From positions 4,380,889-4,444,888 of the forward strand of contig OY811992.1 of NCBI GenBank assembly GCA_963681505.1: a stretch of 64,000 nucleotides of DNA. Direction: 5' to 3'. The notes beneath the pieces were generated by a model. The model saw nothing but the letters and a program-made list of their open reading frames with translations, had not been told where the DNA came from and searched no databases. The DNA is from Eunapius fragilis (lineage: Eukaryota; Porifera; Demospongiae; Spongillida; Spongillidae). Below are positions 22,201-37,275 of the stretch, piece after piece (positions within the stretch are counted from its first letter, which is position 1; every line of letters begins with the position of its first letter). The translations under genes were made by a program, and so were the position numbers.

Positions 22201-25200
22201 CCATTTGTGCCTCGTACAAACTTGTGAAGCCAGTGGTACCCCCTCTTGCCTCCCCTCAAGCTAATTTAGATTAATGCTCCACAACAAGAAATAAAACATA
22301 CCAATGAATCTTGCATCTGCAGGAGCTAGGTGAGATAATGCAGTTTCTTCAGCCAGAGAAACATTGTTCCCTCCAGCAGGATGGGCAATGGCCTTCACCA
22401 ATGTTTGCCAACATGGCTCCATGCAGCAGTCAAACATGTGCCTATCCCCATCTAACCACCACCTCATGATCCTGCTCATCTGACCTGAAGGCAGACCCTT
22501 CAGGTCCTCCAGGAGGAACATCTTCACCCCAAGGTAAAATCCAACATCATACCATGGTTCAATGTGGGGAATGCTGTCAGCTCTCAGTCCTGAAGCACCC
22601 AAAATTAGACTAAAAGCAAGCCAACAGCACCTAAATAAAACATACCAACTTTGGTCATGTCCACCAACTGAAGATACTTCATTCCTATTGTAAAAGAATG
22701 ATTTGCATTTTCTCATCTACAAGACTAATAGAAGGACAATTGCTGGAACTACATAACTTGAGTTAATAATTTGATTGCTGAATAAAATACAAAAGTAATT
22801 AACAGAGGTATAAATTTATCCAATTGCTGGATTTATGCAAGGTAATCATATGATCATTTTCCTTTTGCTTACAAAAGGATGGAGTATTAATATTTTGTTC
22901 TTATACATTTAATTTAATACCTTGCACAAATACCAGATTGTGACAAAGAATAGCCAAGAATCTTTACGAGTGCAAGACTGAATATTTTGTCAAATTTGTT
23001 GTATGAATGTCACATTATGATGATACCTAAATATCAAGTTACTTGATACAAAATGTGAAGACCATGTAACATAATTGGAGATGGAGTAAAGATGAAATTC
23101 CCCTTATAATGAGAGTACAACTATACGTTGATAAAGTACATATTTAAATCAACCTGTGGAATAAAATGGTCATAAATTACTTGCTTCAAACATGGCATAC
23201 CTGTCCAATTCTTCAGGAAGTTTTCTATCATTCTACTGTGTATTGGAACTGGATAATGCAGTTTACTGCAGTCACAGCCATATTTAAATACCAATGCTCG
23301 TAACAGAGCAACGTTGCCCATACTAAAAGCGATTTGAAGGATGGTCCTACCACCAGCACCTTTGGTGTTGATGTCACAGTGAAAAACATTGATTAACATC
23401 TCCACACACTCCACACTGCCACCTAAACCAGCATGCATGAATGGAGTATGACCATCAACATCTTGAGCACTGAGGTCACAGCCGTAACTCATAACCAGCA
23501 GTCTCACCAGGGAGGTGTGGCCTTTGTTACATGCTTTATGAATAATAGCCCTACCCTTATAGTCCTTGGTGTTGATGTCACAGTTAAAATCATTGATCAG
23601 TAGCTTTACACACTCCACACTGCCACCTACACCAGCACATGTGAATGGTGTATCACCATCTGCATCTCGAGCATTGAGGTCACAGCCATACTTGGTAACC
23701 AGCCATCTCACCAGGGAGGTGTGGCCCTTGACACAAGCATTATGAAGGATGGTTCTTCCATTGGTGTTGATGTTACAGTGAAAATCATTGATCAGTAGCT
23801 CCACACACTCCACACTACCACCTAAACCAGCACATGTTAATGGCATATCACCATCTGCATCTCGTGCGTTGAGGTCACATTTATACTTGCGAACCAGCAA
23901 TCTTACAAGGGAGGTATGGCCTTTAAAACATGCATTATGAAGGATAGTTCTGCTATGAAACCCTACGGTGTTGACGACACAGTGGAAATCATTGATCAGT
24001 AGCTCCACACACTCCTCACTACCACCTAAACCAGCACATGTTAATGGTGTATCACCATCTGCATCTCGTGCGTTGAGGTCACATTTATACTTGTGAACCA
24101 GCAATCTTACAAGGGACGTGTGGCCTTTAACACATGCATTATGAAGGATAGTTCTGCCATGAAACCCTTTGGTATTGATGTCACAGCTAAATTCGTTGAT
24201 CAATAATTCCACACACTCCACACTGCCACTGAATCCAGCACATGTGAATGGTGTATCACCATCTGCATCTCGAGCATTGAGGTCACAGCCATAACTCATA
24301 ACCAGCAGTCTCACCAGGGAGGTGTGGCCTTTGTTACAAGCTTTATGAAGGATAGTCCCACCTTTAGAGTCGATTGTGTTGATGTCACAGTGAAAATCAT
24401 TGATCAATAGCTCCACACACTCCACACTGCCACTGAAACCAGTACACGCAAATGGTGTATCACCATGTACATCTCGAGCATTCAGGTCACAGCCATGCTT
24501 GGTAACCAGCAATCGCACCAGGGAGGTGTGACCTTTGACACATGCATTATGAAGGATAGTCCTACCATGAAATCCCTTGGTGTTGATGTCACAGTGAAAA
24601 TCATTGATCAATAGCTCCACACACTCCAGACTGCCACCTAAACCAGCATGTGTGAATGGTGGATCACCATTAGCTTGTTGAGCATTGATGTCACAGCCAT
24701 ATGTGGTTACCAGCAGTCTCACTAGAGATGTGTGGCCATTAGCACATGCTTTATGAAGGATAGTCCTACCCTTGAAGTCCTTAGTGCTGATGTCAGAGTG
24801 AAAATCATTGATCAACATCGCCACACACTCCACACTGCCACCTAAACCAGCATGCATGAATGGTGTATGACCATCAGCATCTCTAGCATTGAGATCACAA
24901 TCATAATTGGTAACTAGTAGTCGCACTAGAGAGGTTAGGCCTTTGTTACATGCTTTATGAAGGATAGTCTTACCATTAGAGTCCTTGGCATTGATGTCAT
25001 AGAAGAAATCCTTTATCAGTAGTTCCACACACTTCATACTACTACCTAAACAAGCATGTGTGAATGGTGTATCACCATTTACATCTTGAGCCTTGAGGTC
25101 ACAGCCATACTTGGTGACCAGTTGTCTCACCAGGGATGTGTGGCCGCTGACACATGCATTATGAAGGATAGTTCTACCATGAATACCCTTGCTGTTGACA

Positions 25201-26513
25201 TCATAGTGAAAATCATTGACCAGTAGCTCTACACACTCCATACTGCCACTTAAACCAGTGAGTGTTAAGGGTGTATCACCATTTTCATCTGTAACATTGA
25301 GGTCACAGCCATACTTGTTAATCAGAAGTCTCACCAGTGAGGTGTGACCCTTGTTACATGCATTGTGAAGGATAGTTCTACCATTTGCTCCCTTGCTTTT
25401 TATGTCACAGCTAAATTCGTTGATCAATAGCTCCACACACTCCACACTGCCACTCAATCCAGCACATATGAATGGTGTATCGCCATCTGCATCTCGAGCA
25501 TTAAGGTCACAGCCATACTTGTTAATCAGAAGTCTCACCAGGGAGGTGTGGCCTTTGACACAAGCATTATGAAGGATAGTTCTACCATGAAATCCCTTGG
25601 TGTTGATGGTACAGTGAAAAACATTGATCATTACCTCCACACACTCCACACTGCCTCCTAAACCAGCACATGTAAATGGTGTATCACCACCTGCATCTCT
25701 AGCATTGAGGTCACAGTCATACTTGGTAACCAGCAGACCCACCATAGTGGTTTGGCCATTGACACATGCATTATGAAGGATAGTTCTACCATGAAATCCC
25801 TTGGTGTTGATGGCACAGTGAAAAACATTGATCAGTAGCTCCACACACTCCACACTGCCTCCTAAACCAGCACACGTAAATGGTGTATCACCACCTGCAT
25901 CTCTAGCATTGATGTCACAGTCATACTTGGTAACCAACAGTCTCACCAGGGAAGTGTGTCTTTTGACACATGCAATATGAAGGATAGTTCTACCATTAGC
26001 ATCCTTCGTGTTGATGTCAAATTGAAAATCATTAGTCAGTAGCTCCACACACTGAACGCTGCCTCCTAAACCAGCACATGTGAATGGTGTATTTCCATCT
26101 GCATCTCGAGCGTTGAGGTCACAGCCATACTCGGTAACCAGCAATCTCACCAGGGAGGTGTGGCCTTTGACACATGCATTATGAAGGATAGTTCTACCAT
26201 GAAATCCCTTGGTGTTGATATCACAGTGAAAATGATTTAGTAGCAGCTCCGCACATTCAATACTGCCTCCTAAACCAGCACACGTGAATGGTGTATTGTC
26301 ATCTGCATCTCGAGCATTGAGGTCACAGCCGTACGTGGTAACCAGCAGTCTCACCAGGGAGGCGTGACCTCCAATACATGCAGCGTGAAGCGCCTCTGTT
26401 CCGCGGCATATGTCGTTGTGGGACTCTATCAATGTCTTCACTTCTTCTGCATTCCCTTTCAAAGCTGCCGCCTTAATACGATCTTCGATCATTGTGACAA
26501 TCGACGGATCCAT
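16268..26513 (-). CDS. ANK-DEATH-ROC/COR-DEATH multidomain protein (~2256 aa)
   Basis: Nine exons on the minus strand: 26513-23201, 22589-22302, 22040-21747, 20658-20632 (27-nt microexon), 20579-20298, 20086-19457, 19323-17722, 16692-16428, 16337-16268. Phases match at every junction (all phase 1 except the last, phase 2); 6771 nt. Residues 1-1104 are N-terminal helices plus about 31 ankyrin repeats. Three DEATH-like domains follow at about 1110-1190, 1210-1290 and 1310-1395. A nucleotide-binding domain has a P-loop GSAGVGKT (about 1440), a long insert, DSGGQ (about 1626, G3-like) and GTHED (about 1715, G4-like). Next comes a COR-like region to about 2145, then a C-terminal DEATH domain (LTDWQAVAKKLRFG, about 2150-2230). 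ROCO proteins such as DAPK1 also combine ANK, ROC-COR and DEATH, but no kinase is seen here. Inferred role: a cytosolic scaffold or switch in apoptosis-like or innate-immune signalling. The microexon and the exon 3 donor are the least certain parts; two adjacent genes (ANK-DEATH and DEATH-ROCO) remain possible. Confidence 0.75.
17150..17350 (-). pseudogene. Relic DEATH-domain exon in an intron
   Basis: On the minus strand the frame WYAAIPKIAHSL...VVIEEIEERTKQLES, followed after a frame change by VRRWINKSGSEGTG, aligns by eye with WQAVAKKLRFG...VVIQKIEDKNREINQ and LRKWIARDGSGAT of the functional C-terminal DEATH exon at 16692-16428. The frame is broken and no usable splice frame remains. It looks like a tandem exon duplicate that has decayed, lying in the intron just upstream of its intact paralogue. 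Confidence 0.6.
20659..21746 (-). other. Long intron of the ANK-ROCO gene
   Basis: About 1.1 kb between the exon ending 21747 and the microexon at 20658-20632. Plus-strand open frames here (20778-21118) have no recognised motif. No repeat structure stands out. Confidence 0.45.
23300..26400 (-). repeat. Tandem 204-bp double-ankyrin repeat units in coding DNA
   Basis: Fifteen full 68-residue units plus one partial unit, each consisting of two ankyrin repeats: one beginning GRTILHNACVKGHTSLVRLL and one beginning GDTPFTCAGLGGSVECVELL. One unit (near 23760) is about three residues short. Identity between units is high at the nucleotide level, which implies recent expansion or homogenisation. The final unit degenerates (GRTILQIAF, then ALLRALVFKYGCD) before the first intron donor. 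Confidence 0.92.
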
Positions 26514-27039
26514 CGATTCGGTTAGGTAATCGATTCAGCTGAAGAGAGATTTTATTTCGGCGTGAGTGATTGTGCGATCACAGCTACAGGCGCTGATTGT
26601 GCATTATAAAATAGCCATGGCACGCACTCCATAAAATTATTTTATCTCGTTATTCACAGCATCAATACATAATCGGGACCTATGGTCCTATATACGGGCC
26701 GGAGTGGGAATGATGCGGATAATGAATGTCATTAAAAACTCTTAAGTGCCTTTAGGGGTGATTCTAAGTACCCGGGGGCACTTTTGACCAACTAGAGGCC
26801 GTTACATGCACTTTTAATAATTATAGTGATTGAGTATTACCATTAATGCACATACAATCAATGTGGTTACACAACATGCCGCAGAGAGAAAAATGTGTGA
26901 ACGTAAGCCTGTCACTGTCTGGGCATTGTAGAAAGGAATCGAGTAGGCCTTTTTTTTTTTTTCGATAACGGCCTAGCCAAATGCTCAAGAAACTAACACA
27001 CAGTACAGATGGATCCGGATAGACAGACTATCCGCCTTT
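26514..27039. other. 5' flank of the ANK-ROCO gene
   Basis: Probable promoter region of the minus-strand gene. No gene, repeat or clear core promoter motif is distinguishable. A T-run occurs near 26950-26962. Confidence 0.4.
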
Positions 27040-27569
27040 GGGGGCAGTGCAAGAGAAAACTGGGCTTATGCGATTTTTAACATTTCTTCAATTCATTTTG
27101 CAGTATCGTTGCTACCTTTAAAACTCTGTCCTTCCAACTTACTACGTATATTACCGGACCATTTTACTACTGCATTTTTTTGTCGAATGTTTTTTATTTA
27201 CTCCCTGGGGAGTCCTCATGATTAAACAACCAGAACAGTTAGATTTCAATGGATCTCGATGAAAGAATGCCTTTTTGCGTTCAAATTTGCAGGACATTTA
27301 CATCACTACACCCGCTATTTTTTCCGCCTTTTCGTTTGAGATGTGATGAGCGGTTACAAAACCGCGGCGTTTGAAAGTTGTCGTTCATTTCTCTTCCGAT
27401 TTGTGCCGTCATTGCTATTTTAACCCCGTGACTGCGAGACACTGCCATCAAGTGCCCCACCCCCCCTCGAATCGATAGCCCAGGCCATCCGGGGGTGGAC
27501 CTGATATTTTGCAAGTTGCTTGTCACGTGAGCATCACTAGGTTACACCATAGATAATAGAGTCGCTCGT

Positions 27570-28520
27570 GTATTTGAGCATAGATTATTTAGACAGGGAT
27601 TGGAAACGGATCACGTGCACGCCAATTAACAGCTCCATCTGTGTTATAGCGGAAGATAGGTTATTGTAGTAGTTATTAAGTCTGGAATGGCAAAATGAGT
27701 AGCAAGAAACCAACCTTCAAACCCCGTTAATACTATTTACAAAAGTAGCCACAGGCCCAGAAAGGACAGCAGTCTTACTCTATTCGTGCCGTGTCCCAAA
27801 TGATTGACGCGATGTAAAGCCAACTTTTTAAAACCTCATACCAACACTCCCTGGCCTATATGCAAAAGTATCTATACGCCCAGAACTGCCAGTACGGCCT
27901 AGTCTATTCGTGCCGTGTCCCTAATGATTGACGCGATAGTCGATGTAAAGCGAACTTTTTATAACGTCATACCAACACTGCCTGGCTTAGTCCATAGCCC
28001 AGTTCTATCGCAAAATGAGTGCACTAGAGGATGAAACCTTCAAACCACGTTTACACTGTTTACAAAAGTAGTTATACGCACAGAACTGCCTGTATGTCTA
28101 AAACGCTGTTTCGTGCCACTTTATGTTTTCAAAGCTAGGGAAAAGGGCAAAACCTATCCAGTTCTATTCAGATTGCTACGAAGAGCTTATTTACATAAAA
28201 TCAAGGTCAAAAAACGTACAGAACAGTTTTTGCAAGCCCAGAAAGGATTCACATAGCATCATTTCTCATTTTTTATTAAAAGCTCCGGCTCGAAGATTCG
28301 TTCACTAACACGTTTCTAGACAAACCCAAACCTTACCTTTCATGAATTGGGTGGAATACATTCGAGACTCTACATGATACGGATTTCACCAAAACCAGCA
28401 AAAGACATTTTCCCGCCAAACTCAAAAGGTGCTAACCATTATAATGTTGACGGCGCATAGCCTTCTAAATGTATGGCTCACGTGACCCGTTTCCAATCCC
28501 TGTCTAAATGATCTATGATT
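27570..28520. mobile_element. Nested inverted-repeat element
   Basis: The stretch atttagacagggattggaaa at about 27588-27607 recurs inverted at about 28486-28505, with similarity extending to about 50 bp per arm. It sits inside the larger inverted repeat and may be a separate insertion. Confidence 0.65.
27736..28115 (+). repeat. Tandem repeat of ~130-150 bp, about 2.5 copies
   Basis: Copies share ctattcgtgccgtgtccc, atgattgacgcgat, cataccaacactgcctgg and acaaaagta blocks. They differ by small indels; the second copy has an extra agtcgatg. A third, partial copy starts near 28060. Confidence 0.7.
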
Positions 28521-28889
28521 TGAGATATAATCGCTACACGTCATCCTACTTAAACTCGACCGGCGCAGCGTTTGTGTTTACTGCAAGGTATACATGAAGA
28601 TGATTTGGAATGGTACGTTACCCTAGTAGTTTGCACCCATGCCACTTTAAAATCCGGTATTATGGAGACTGTTGCCTGTGAGCAGCAAAGCGATGACCAA
28701 TCAGTTTACACCACTGATAGCATAACATACACTATGCCAGAATTATATGGCCACAATGGTGCTGTTGACAATTCTCAGACCCCCGAAAATTTATGCCTTC
28801 AACAAATTGGAAATCTTGTACACACAATTGTTTGTATGATGTGTACATTGACAACGTAGTCCCTCACTTACAAGTCGCACACAAAATAG

Positions 28890-29172
28890 CTGGGGGGGGG
28901 GGGGGGGGGGGGGTTGGGGGTTGCAACCCCTCCTTTCATATAAGGTACCTCCCCCTCTTCTGCTAAGCAGCCTCCCTCCCTCCTATTTTGTATCGGGCCT
29001 GAAGCACCGGACAGCACCCCATCCGCTTTTCGTATCGGGCCTGAAGCGGACAGCACCCCCCACCCGCTTTTCGTATCGGGCCTGAAGCGGACAGCACCCC
29101 CCCCCCCCCCCCCCACTCCTCCCGCATTTGGTCTCAACCCCCCCATTTGGGAAATCCTGTATCCGCCCCTGG
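28890..29172 (-). mobile_element. Fragment of a GGGGCGGAT-ended repeat with internal tandem copies
   Basis: Read on the minus strand it starts atccaggggcggatacagga, an end typical of short non-autonomous elements, and continues into a G-rich body. The unit cgtatcgggcctgaagcgg with its flanks is repeated three times (about 28988-29096, about 53-bp period). Long G and C runs occur at 28893-28912 and 29098-29114. The opposite end is not found, so it is truncated. Confidence 0.55.
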
Positions 29173-29821
29173 ATTGCAACAGGGTTTGAGCTTATGCACG
29201 TTATCTTAGCCTTTGGATCACGTAGGCTCAATCAATTCGACGTTTTCATGTCGCCACGCGCCAACCGTAAACTCCAAACTCGTTTACGCAACCTAGAGAT
29301 GCTCACGTGACAAGCAACTTGCAAAATGTCAGGTCCACCTCCGGATGTCGATTCGAGGGAGGGTGGGGCACTTGATGGGCAGTGTTCTCGCAGTCACGGG
29401 GTTAAAATAGCAATGACGGCACAGTGGCGGAGCAATCGGAAGACAAATGAACGACAACTTTCAAACGCCGCGGTTTTGTAACCGCTCATCACATCTCAAA
29501 CGAAAAGGCGGAAAAAATAGCGGGTGCAGTAATGTAAATGTGCTGCAAATTTGAACGCGAAAAGACATTCTTTCATCGAGATCCATTGAAATGACCTGTT
29601 CTGGTTGTTTAATCATGAGAACCCCCCAGGGAGCAAATAAAAAACACTCGACAACAAAATGCAGTAGTAAAATGGTCCGGTAATATATGTGGTAAGTTTG
29701 AAGGACAGAGCTTTAAAGGTCGCAACGATACTGCAAAATGAATTGAAAAATGTTAAAAATCACATAAGCCCAGTTTTCTCTTGCACTGCCCCATTTATAT
29801 TTTTAAAAATATATTGCAAAT

Positions 29822-29928
29822 CTTTTACCGTTAGTGCCTATGTGTATCCGTGTGAACACCTGTGCACACTGTACGCACAGTGTGTACAGGTGTTCACACG
29901 GATATACACATAGACCTAACGGTAAAAA
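29822..29928. repeat. Near-perfect palindrome, ~51-bp stem
   Basis: The left stem (29822-29872) and right stem (29877-29928) pair almost perfectly around a 4-nt loop acgc. The tip stem includes gtgtgaacacctgtgcacac and its inverse. It borders the right arm of the large inverted repeat. It could be an independent fold-back element or an element end. Confidence 0.85.
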
Positions 29929-30920
29929 ATTCGCCACAGCACGCAAGTAACCTATGAGAAAGTTGGTGGCATATAGGATTGAAAAGGAAACAAGCCAGGA
30001 TCAAATAATAAGGGGGAAATCCTCACTCAGCCAGCTGTCTTCGATGCATTTCCTTAAACCATGCCCAATTTTTTCTGCCCCCGCTGACTTACCAAATTGC
30101 AGCGGTTGGAAAAAAAAAAATCAGAGTTTTGTACTTCAGGATGCAGCGTGTAGTATTGTGACTGTAAATTTATATTTAACCCCTCTAACAGATCTAGGAG
30201 TTTCTGCTTGAGTAGTACTTAAGCTCCTGCTCGACATTGAATGGCAATCAAGAGTATTTGGAGGCTGGCATACCCGGCTGAAGACGTGGGCACGGGACTG
30301 ACATTATTTGTCGTGTCTGTGATTCGTATATCGTTGTGTATACTCATATTGCTTTGATCCTTATACAACCAGCTAACATGGAAGTTACGCGCATGGGTAT
30401 TCCAGAACTTCACACAGCATCGGTCAAACGTTGGGCAGAAAGTCCTCAATATGCATGGGCATCTTCTTTCATGTGCATGGACATCTTCTTTAATGGAGTT
30501 GTTACTGATTGCCCAGAGATCATTGTTCATCCACATACTGCAAAGAGATACATAGCTCTAGGTGAGATACACTGAGATGCAAGGATGGGTGGACGCACTT
30601 AGGGAGCTAGCATAAACAGTTTCAACCAGTATTACAAAGGATTAAACCTCTCAAAGCTGATGACAAAGCTCTTGCGAATGCTCCTCGTCTGGCATTGGCA
30701 AGAACAAAGCGCAGAGTAGGAATATTCAACTCACAAACCTGTTCATATCCTGATTAGTTATGGTTACAGGGTAGCAAGGCATAATTAATATTCACATGTG
30801 TTGCCCCCTGTTTATTGTTTTAAAACTGACCATTGTGTTTGTTCCAAACAAGAAAACAGGGGGGAGGGGCAGTGGGAGGATGGCATCCGTGCTCCTAGAT
30901 AAGTGAAGCAAGGGTATGAG
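29929..30920 (+). other. Possible gene fragment of unknown type
   Basis: Two coding-like plus-strand blocks occur. One is at about 30375-30562 (MGIPELHTASVKRWAESPQY, then CMDIFFNGVVTDCPEIIVHP) and ends at a plausible donor TCTAG|GTGAGA. The other is at about 30628-30760 (QRIKPLKADDKALANAPRLA, then RTKRRVG). I do not recognise the family and no start or flanking exons are evident. It may be an exon remnant or part of a mobile element. Confidence 0.25.
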
Positions 30921-30929
30921 TATGATTAG

Positions 30930-31500
30930 GTGGATAAGTAGTTAGGTAAGTAGAGGAGTAAGGTAACAGGGTGGAGTAGAGGAGTAAGGTAACAGGGTGG
31001 AGTAGAGGAGTTAGGTAAGGGGGTGGGGTAGAGGAGTTAGGTAAGGGGGTGGGGTAGAGGAGTTAGGTAAGGGGGTGGGGTAGAGGAGTTAGGTAAGAGG
31101 GTGGGGTAGAGGAGTTAGGTAAGGGGGTGGGGTAGAGGAGTTAGGTAAGAGGGTGGGGTAGAGGAGTTAGGTAAGGGGGTGGGGTAGAGGAGTTAGGTAA
31201 GGGGGTGGGGTAGAGAAGTTAGGTAAGGGGGTGGGGTAGAGGAGTTAGGTAAGGGGGTGGGGTAGAGGAGTTAGGTAAGGGGTGGGGTAGAGGAGTTAGG
31301 TATTGGGGTGGGGTAGGGGAGTTAGGTAAGGGGGTGGGGTAGAGGAGTTAGGTAAGGGGTGGGGTAGAGGAGTTAGGTAAGGGGGTGGGGTAGAGGAGTT
31401 AGGTAAGGGGGTGGGGTAGGGGAGTTAGGTAAGGGGGTGGGGTAGGGGAGTTAGGTAAGGGGTGGGGTAGAGGGGTTAGGTAAGGGGGTGGGGCAATTAG
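30930..31500 (+). repeat. 26-bp G-rich minisatellite
   Basis: About 21 copies of a unit like taagggggtggggtagagg plus agttagg, with copy-to-copy variation in the G-run length. The G runs could form quadruplexes on the plus strand. The array runs directly into the inverted ZnT5 exon copy. Confidence 0.9.
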
Positions 31501-31502
31501 GT

Positions 31503-31665
31503 GAGGGGATGGTAGAGGAGTTGGGTGGTGTGGTACTCCGCCTCTGGACTGCCCCTGTACTCGTCCCTGGAGACTCCGCCCACCATTGTCCACTGGGCGT
31601 CGAGCGTGGTGCATAAGATACTGGAGAATCCTGACTCCAGACGGATATTCTACTTAAACTTTAAG
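31503..31665 (+). pseudogene. Inverted partial copy of a ZnT5 exon
   Basis: On the plus strand the translation YSASGLPLYSSLETPPTIVH, continuing WASSVVHKILENPDSRRIFY, is nearly identical to the end of the sixth SLC30A5 exon at 34253-34400 (minus strand). The copy lies 3' of the gene, in opposite orientation, without the rest of the exon. Its similarity stops soon after RRIFY. It is a non-functional segmental duplicate. Confidence 0.85.
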
Positions 31666-31934
31666 CGGATATATACAGTGGTGGGGCTAAACCTCCTTAA
31701 CATTTATTTTCACTTCCAATTCGACTCAACCAGGTACATATTCTTATGAGTGGGTTAAACAGAAATTTATAAAACTTCCCCCCCACCTCTGGTTGAAGAT
31801 AACATATTGACACAATCCATTGCTGTGGGTGGTGCCCAGTTCTGCTGTCACACCAGAGATAGAAAAGTGAAAGACAGCAGAGAGGAAGAGGAGAGGCACA
31901 CGGAGGGTAGAGACAGAAAGTAAGAGGGAGATGT

Positions 31935-36308
<4,374 letters not shown>

Positions 36309-36362
36309 GTTACTAATTGGAGCCCATTCGAGCCCGCAGACCACGCCCAATTTGTTAACCAC
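36309..36362. promoter_or_regulatory. Bidirectional promoter / shared 5' leader, SLC30A5-MSTO1
   Basis: Only 54 bp separate the ATG of SLC30A5 (minus, 36308) from the ATG of MSTO1 (plus, 36363). The segment has a CCAAT on the minus strand (attgg at 36315-36319 on plus) and ccacgccc near 36342. Transcription starts must lie within the opposite gene's first exon or leader unless upstream non-coding exons exist. Confidence 0.7.
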
Positions 36363-37211
36363 ATGGCGAGCGAGATTTTAAGCATACAGTGTGGGCACTT
36401 TTCCAACCTGATTGGCGCGCATTGGTGGAATATTCAGGTAACGCAAACGTGCGCTAGCTACATAGATGCAAACTGAAACGTCTCCCCTCAACCCCTCGGT
36501 TTTTTTTTTGTTCGTTTTTTTTTTTTTTTTTTTGCAGCAGGCGGAGGCCCGTGCGGACGAGATCCGGCATGCTTGCATGTTCAGGGAAGAAGTGAACGCA
36601 GCCACAGTAATAGCCGCACACACTGCGTTGTGAGCAAAGGTTATAAACGGCTTCGCACTTCTCAGGGCTCCCGTAGGTACACTCCGAGGCTGCTGCTGAT
36701 AGATTCTTCTGGTAATAAGCGCGCGCGGATAGCCCGCGTATTTTATGTATTTATTTTCGCCCGCTCCCTTTATACGGTTTACCCCTGGCGGGTCTGCAGG
36801 TCAGAGCGATGGAGACGGTAGCGATGGAGATGCAACACCCGCTTGGTGAGCGGCGCACTTCTCACAGATTCCGTAAAATGTCGTAATTTGCAGGGACGGA
36901 CAGGTGGAAAAGCATCTCCAACAACCGGACAAGGTACGCGCATTCGACTGGGAAGGGGAAGGGGGGGGGGGGGGTTGCGTTGAGTGGAGAGGGTAAGACT
37001 AGTGAGGGTAACCTCGTCACAGGGGGCCAAGAAATGTAAGTTGGACAGCGAGGCCGATGTAGGTGCTTGGTCCAGCGTTCTGCGCGTACCCCTGAGCAGT
37101 AGGTCTCGCCTAATCGTTCCCGAGAATTCCACCAGGTGAGAAAAGCCAGCTGGGGGGGTGCTGCAGCTCTGGCGATCAATAACCTTCCCGCATTGTTTTC
37201 CCGGCCATTCC

Positions 37212-37275
<64 letters not shown>

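Larger units (their letters stand above)
27040..29792. mobile_element. Large inverted repeat, ~500-bp arms, 1.75-kb centre
   Basis: Arm A (27040-27543) and arm B (29290-29792) are reverse complements with high identity over their whole length. Both contain, for example, accggaccattttactactg in opposite orientation. The centre holds a second inverted pair, a tandem repeat, a G/C homopolymer region and a plus-strand open frame (28572-28859) with no recognised family. A composite or nested transposon is likely; no transposase is recognisable. Confidence 0.8.

Noticed and set aside
23121..23200. Ankyrin gene ending at the stop codon at 23121
   Set aside because: A good donor (ACAG|GTATGC at 23201/23200) precedes that stop and joins in phase to a DEATH exon, so the extension is more likely intron. 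A short alternative isoform remains possible.
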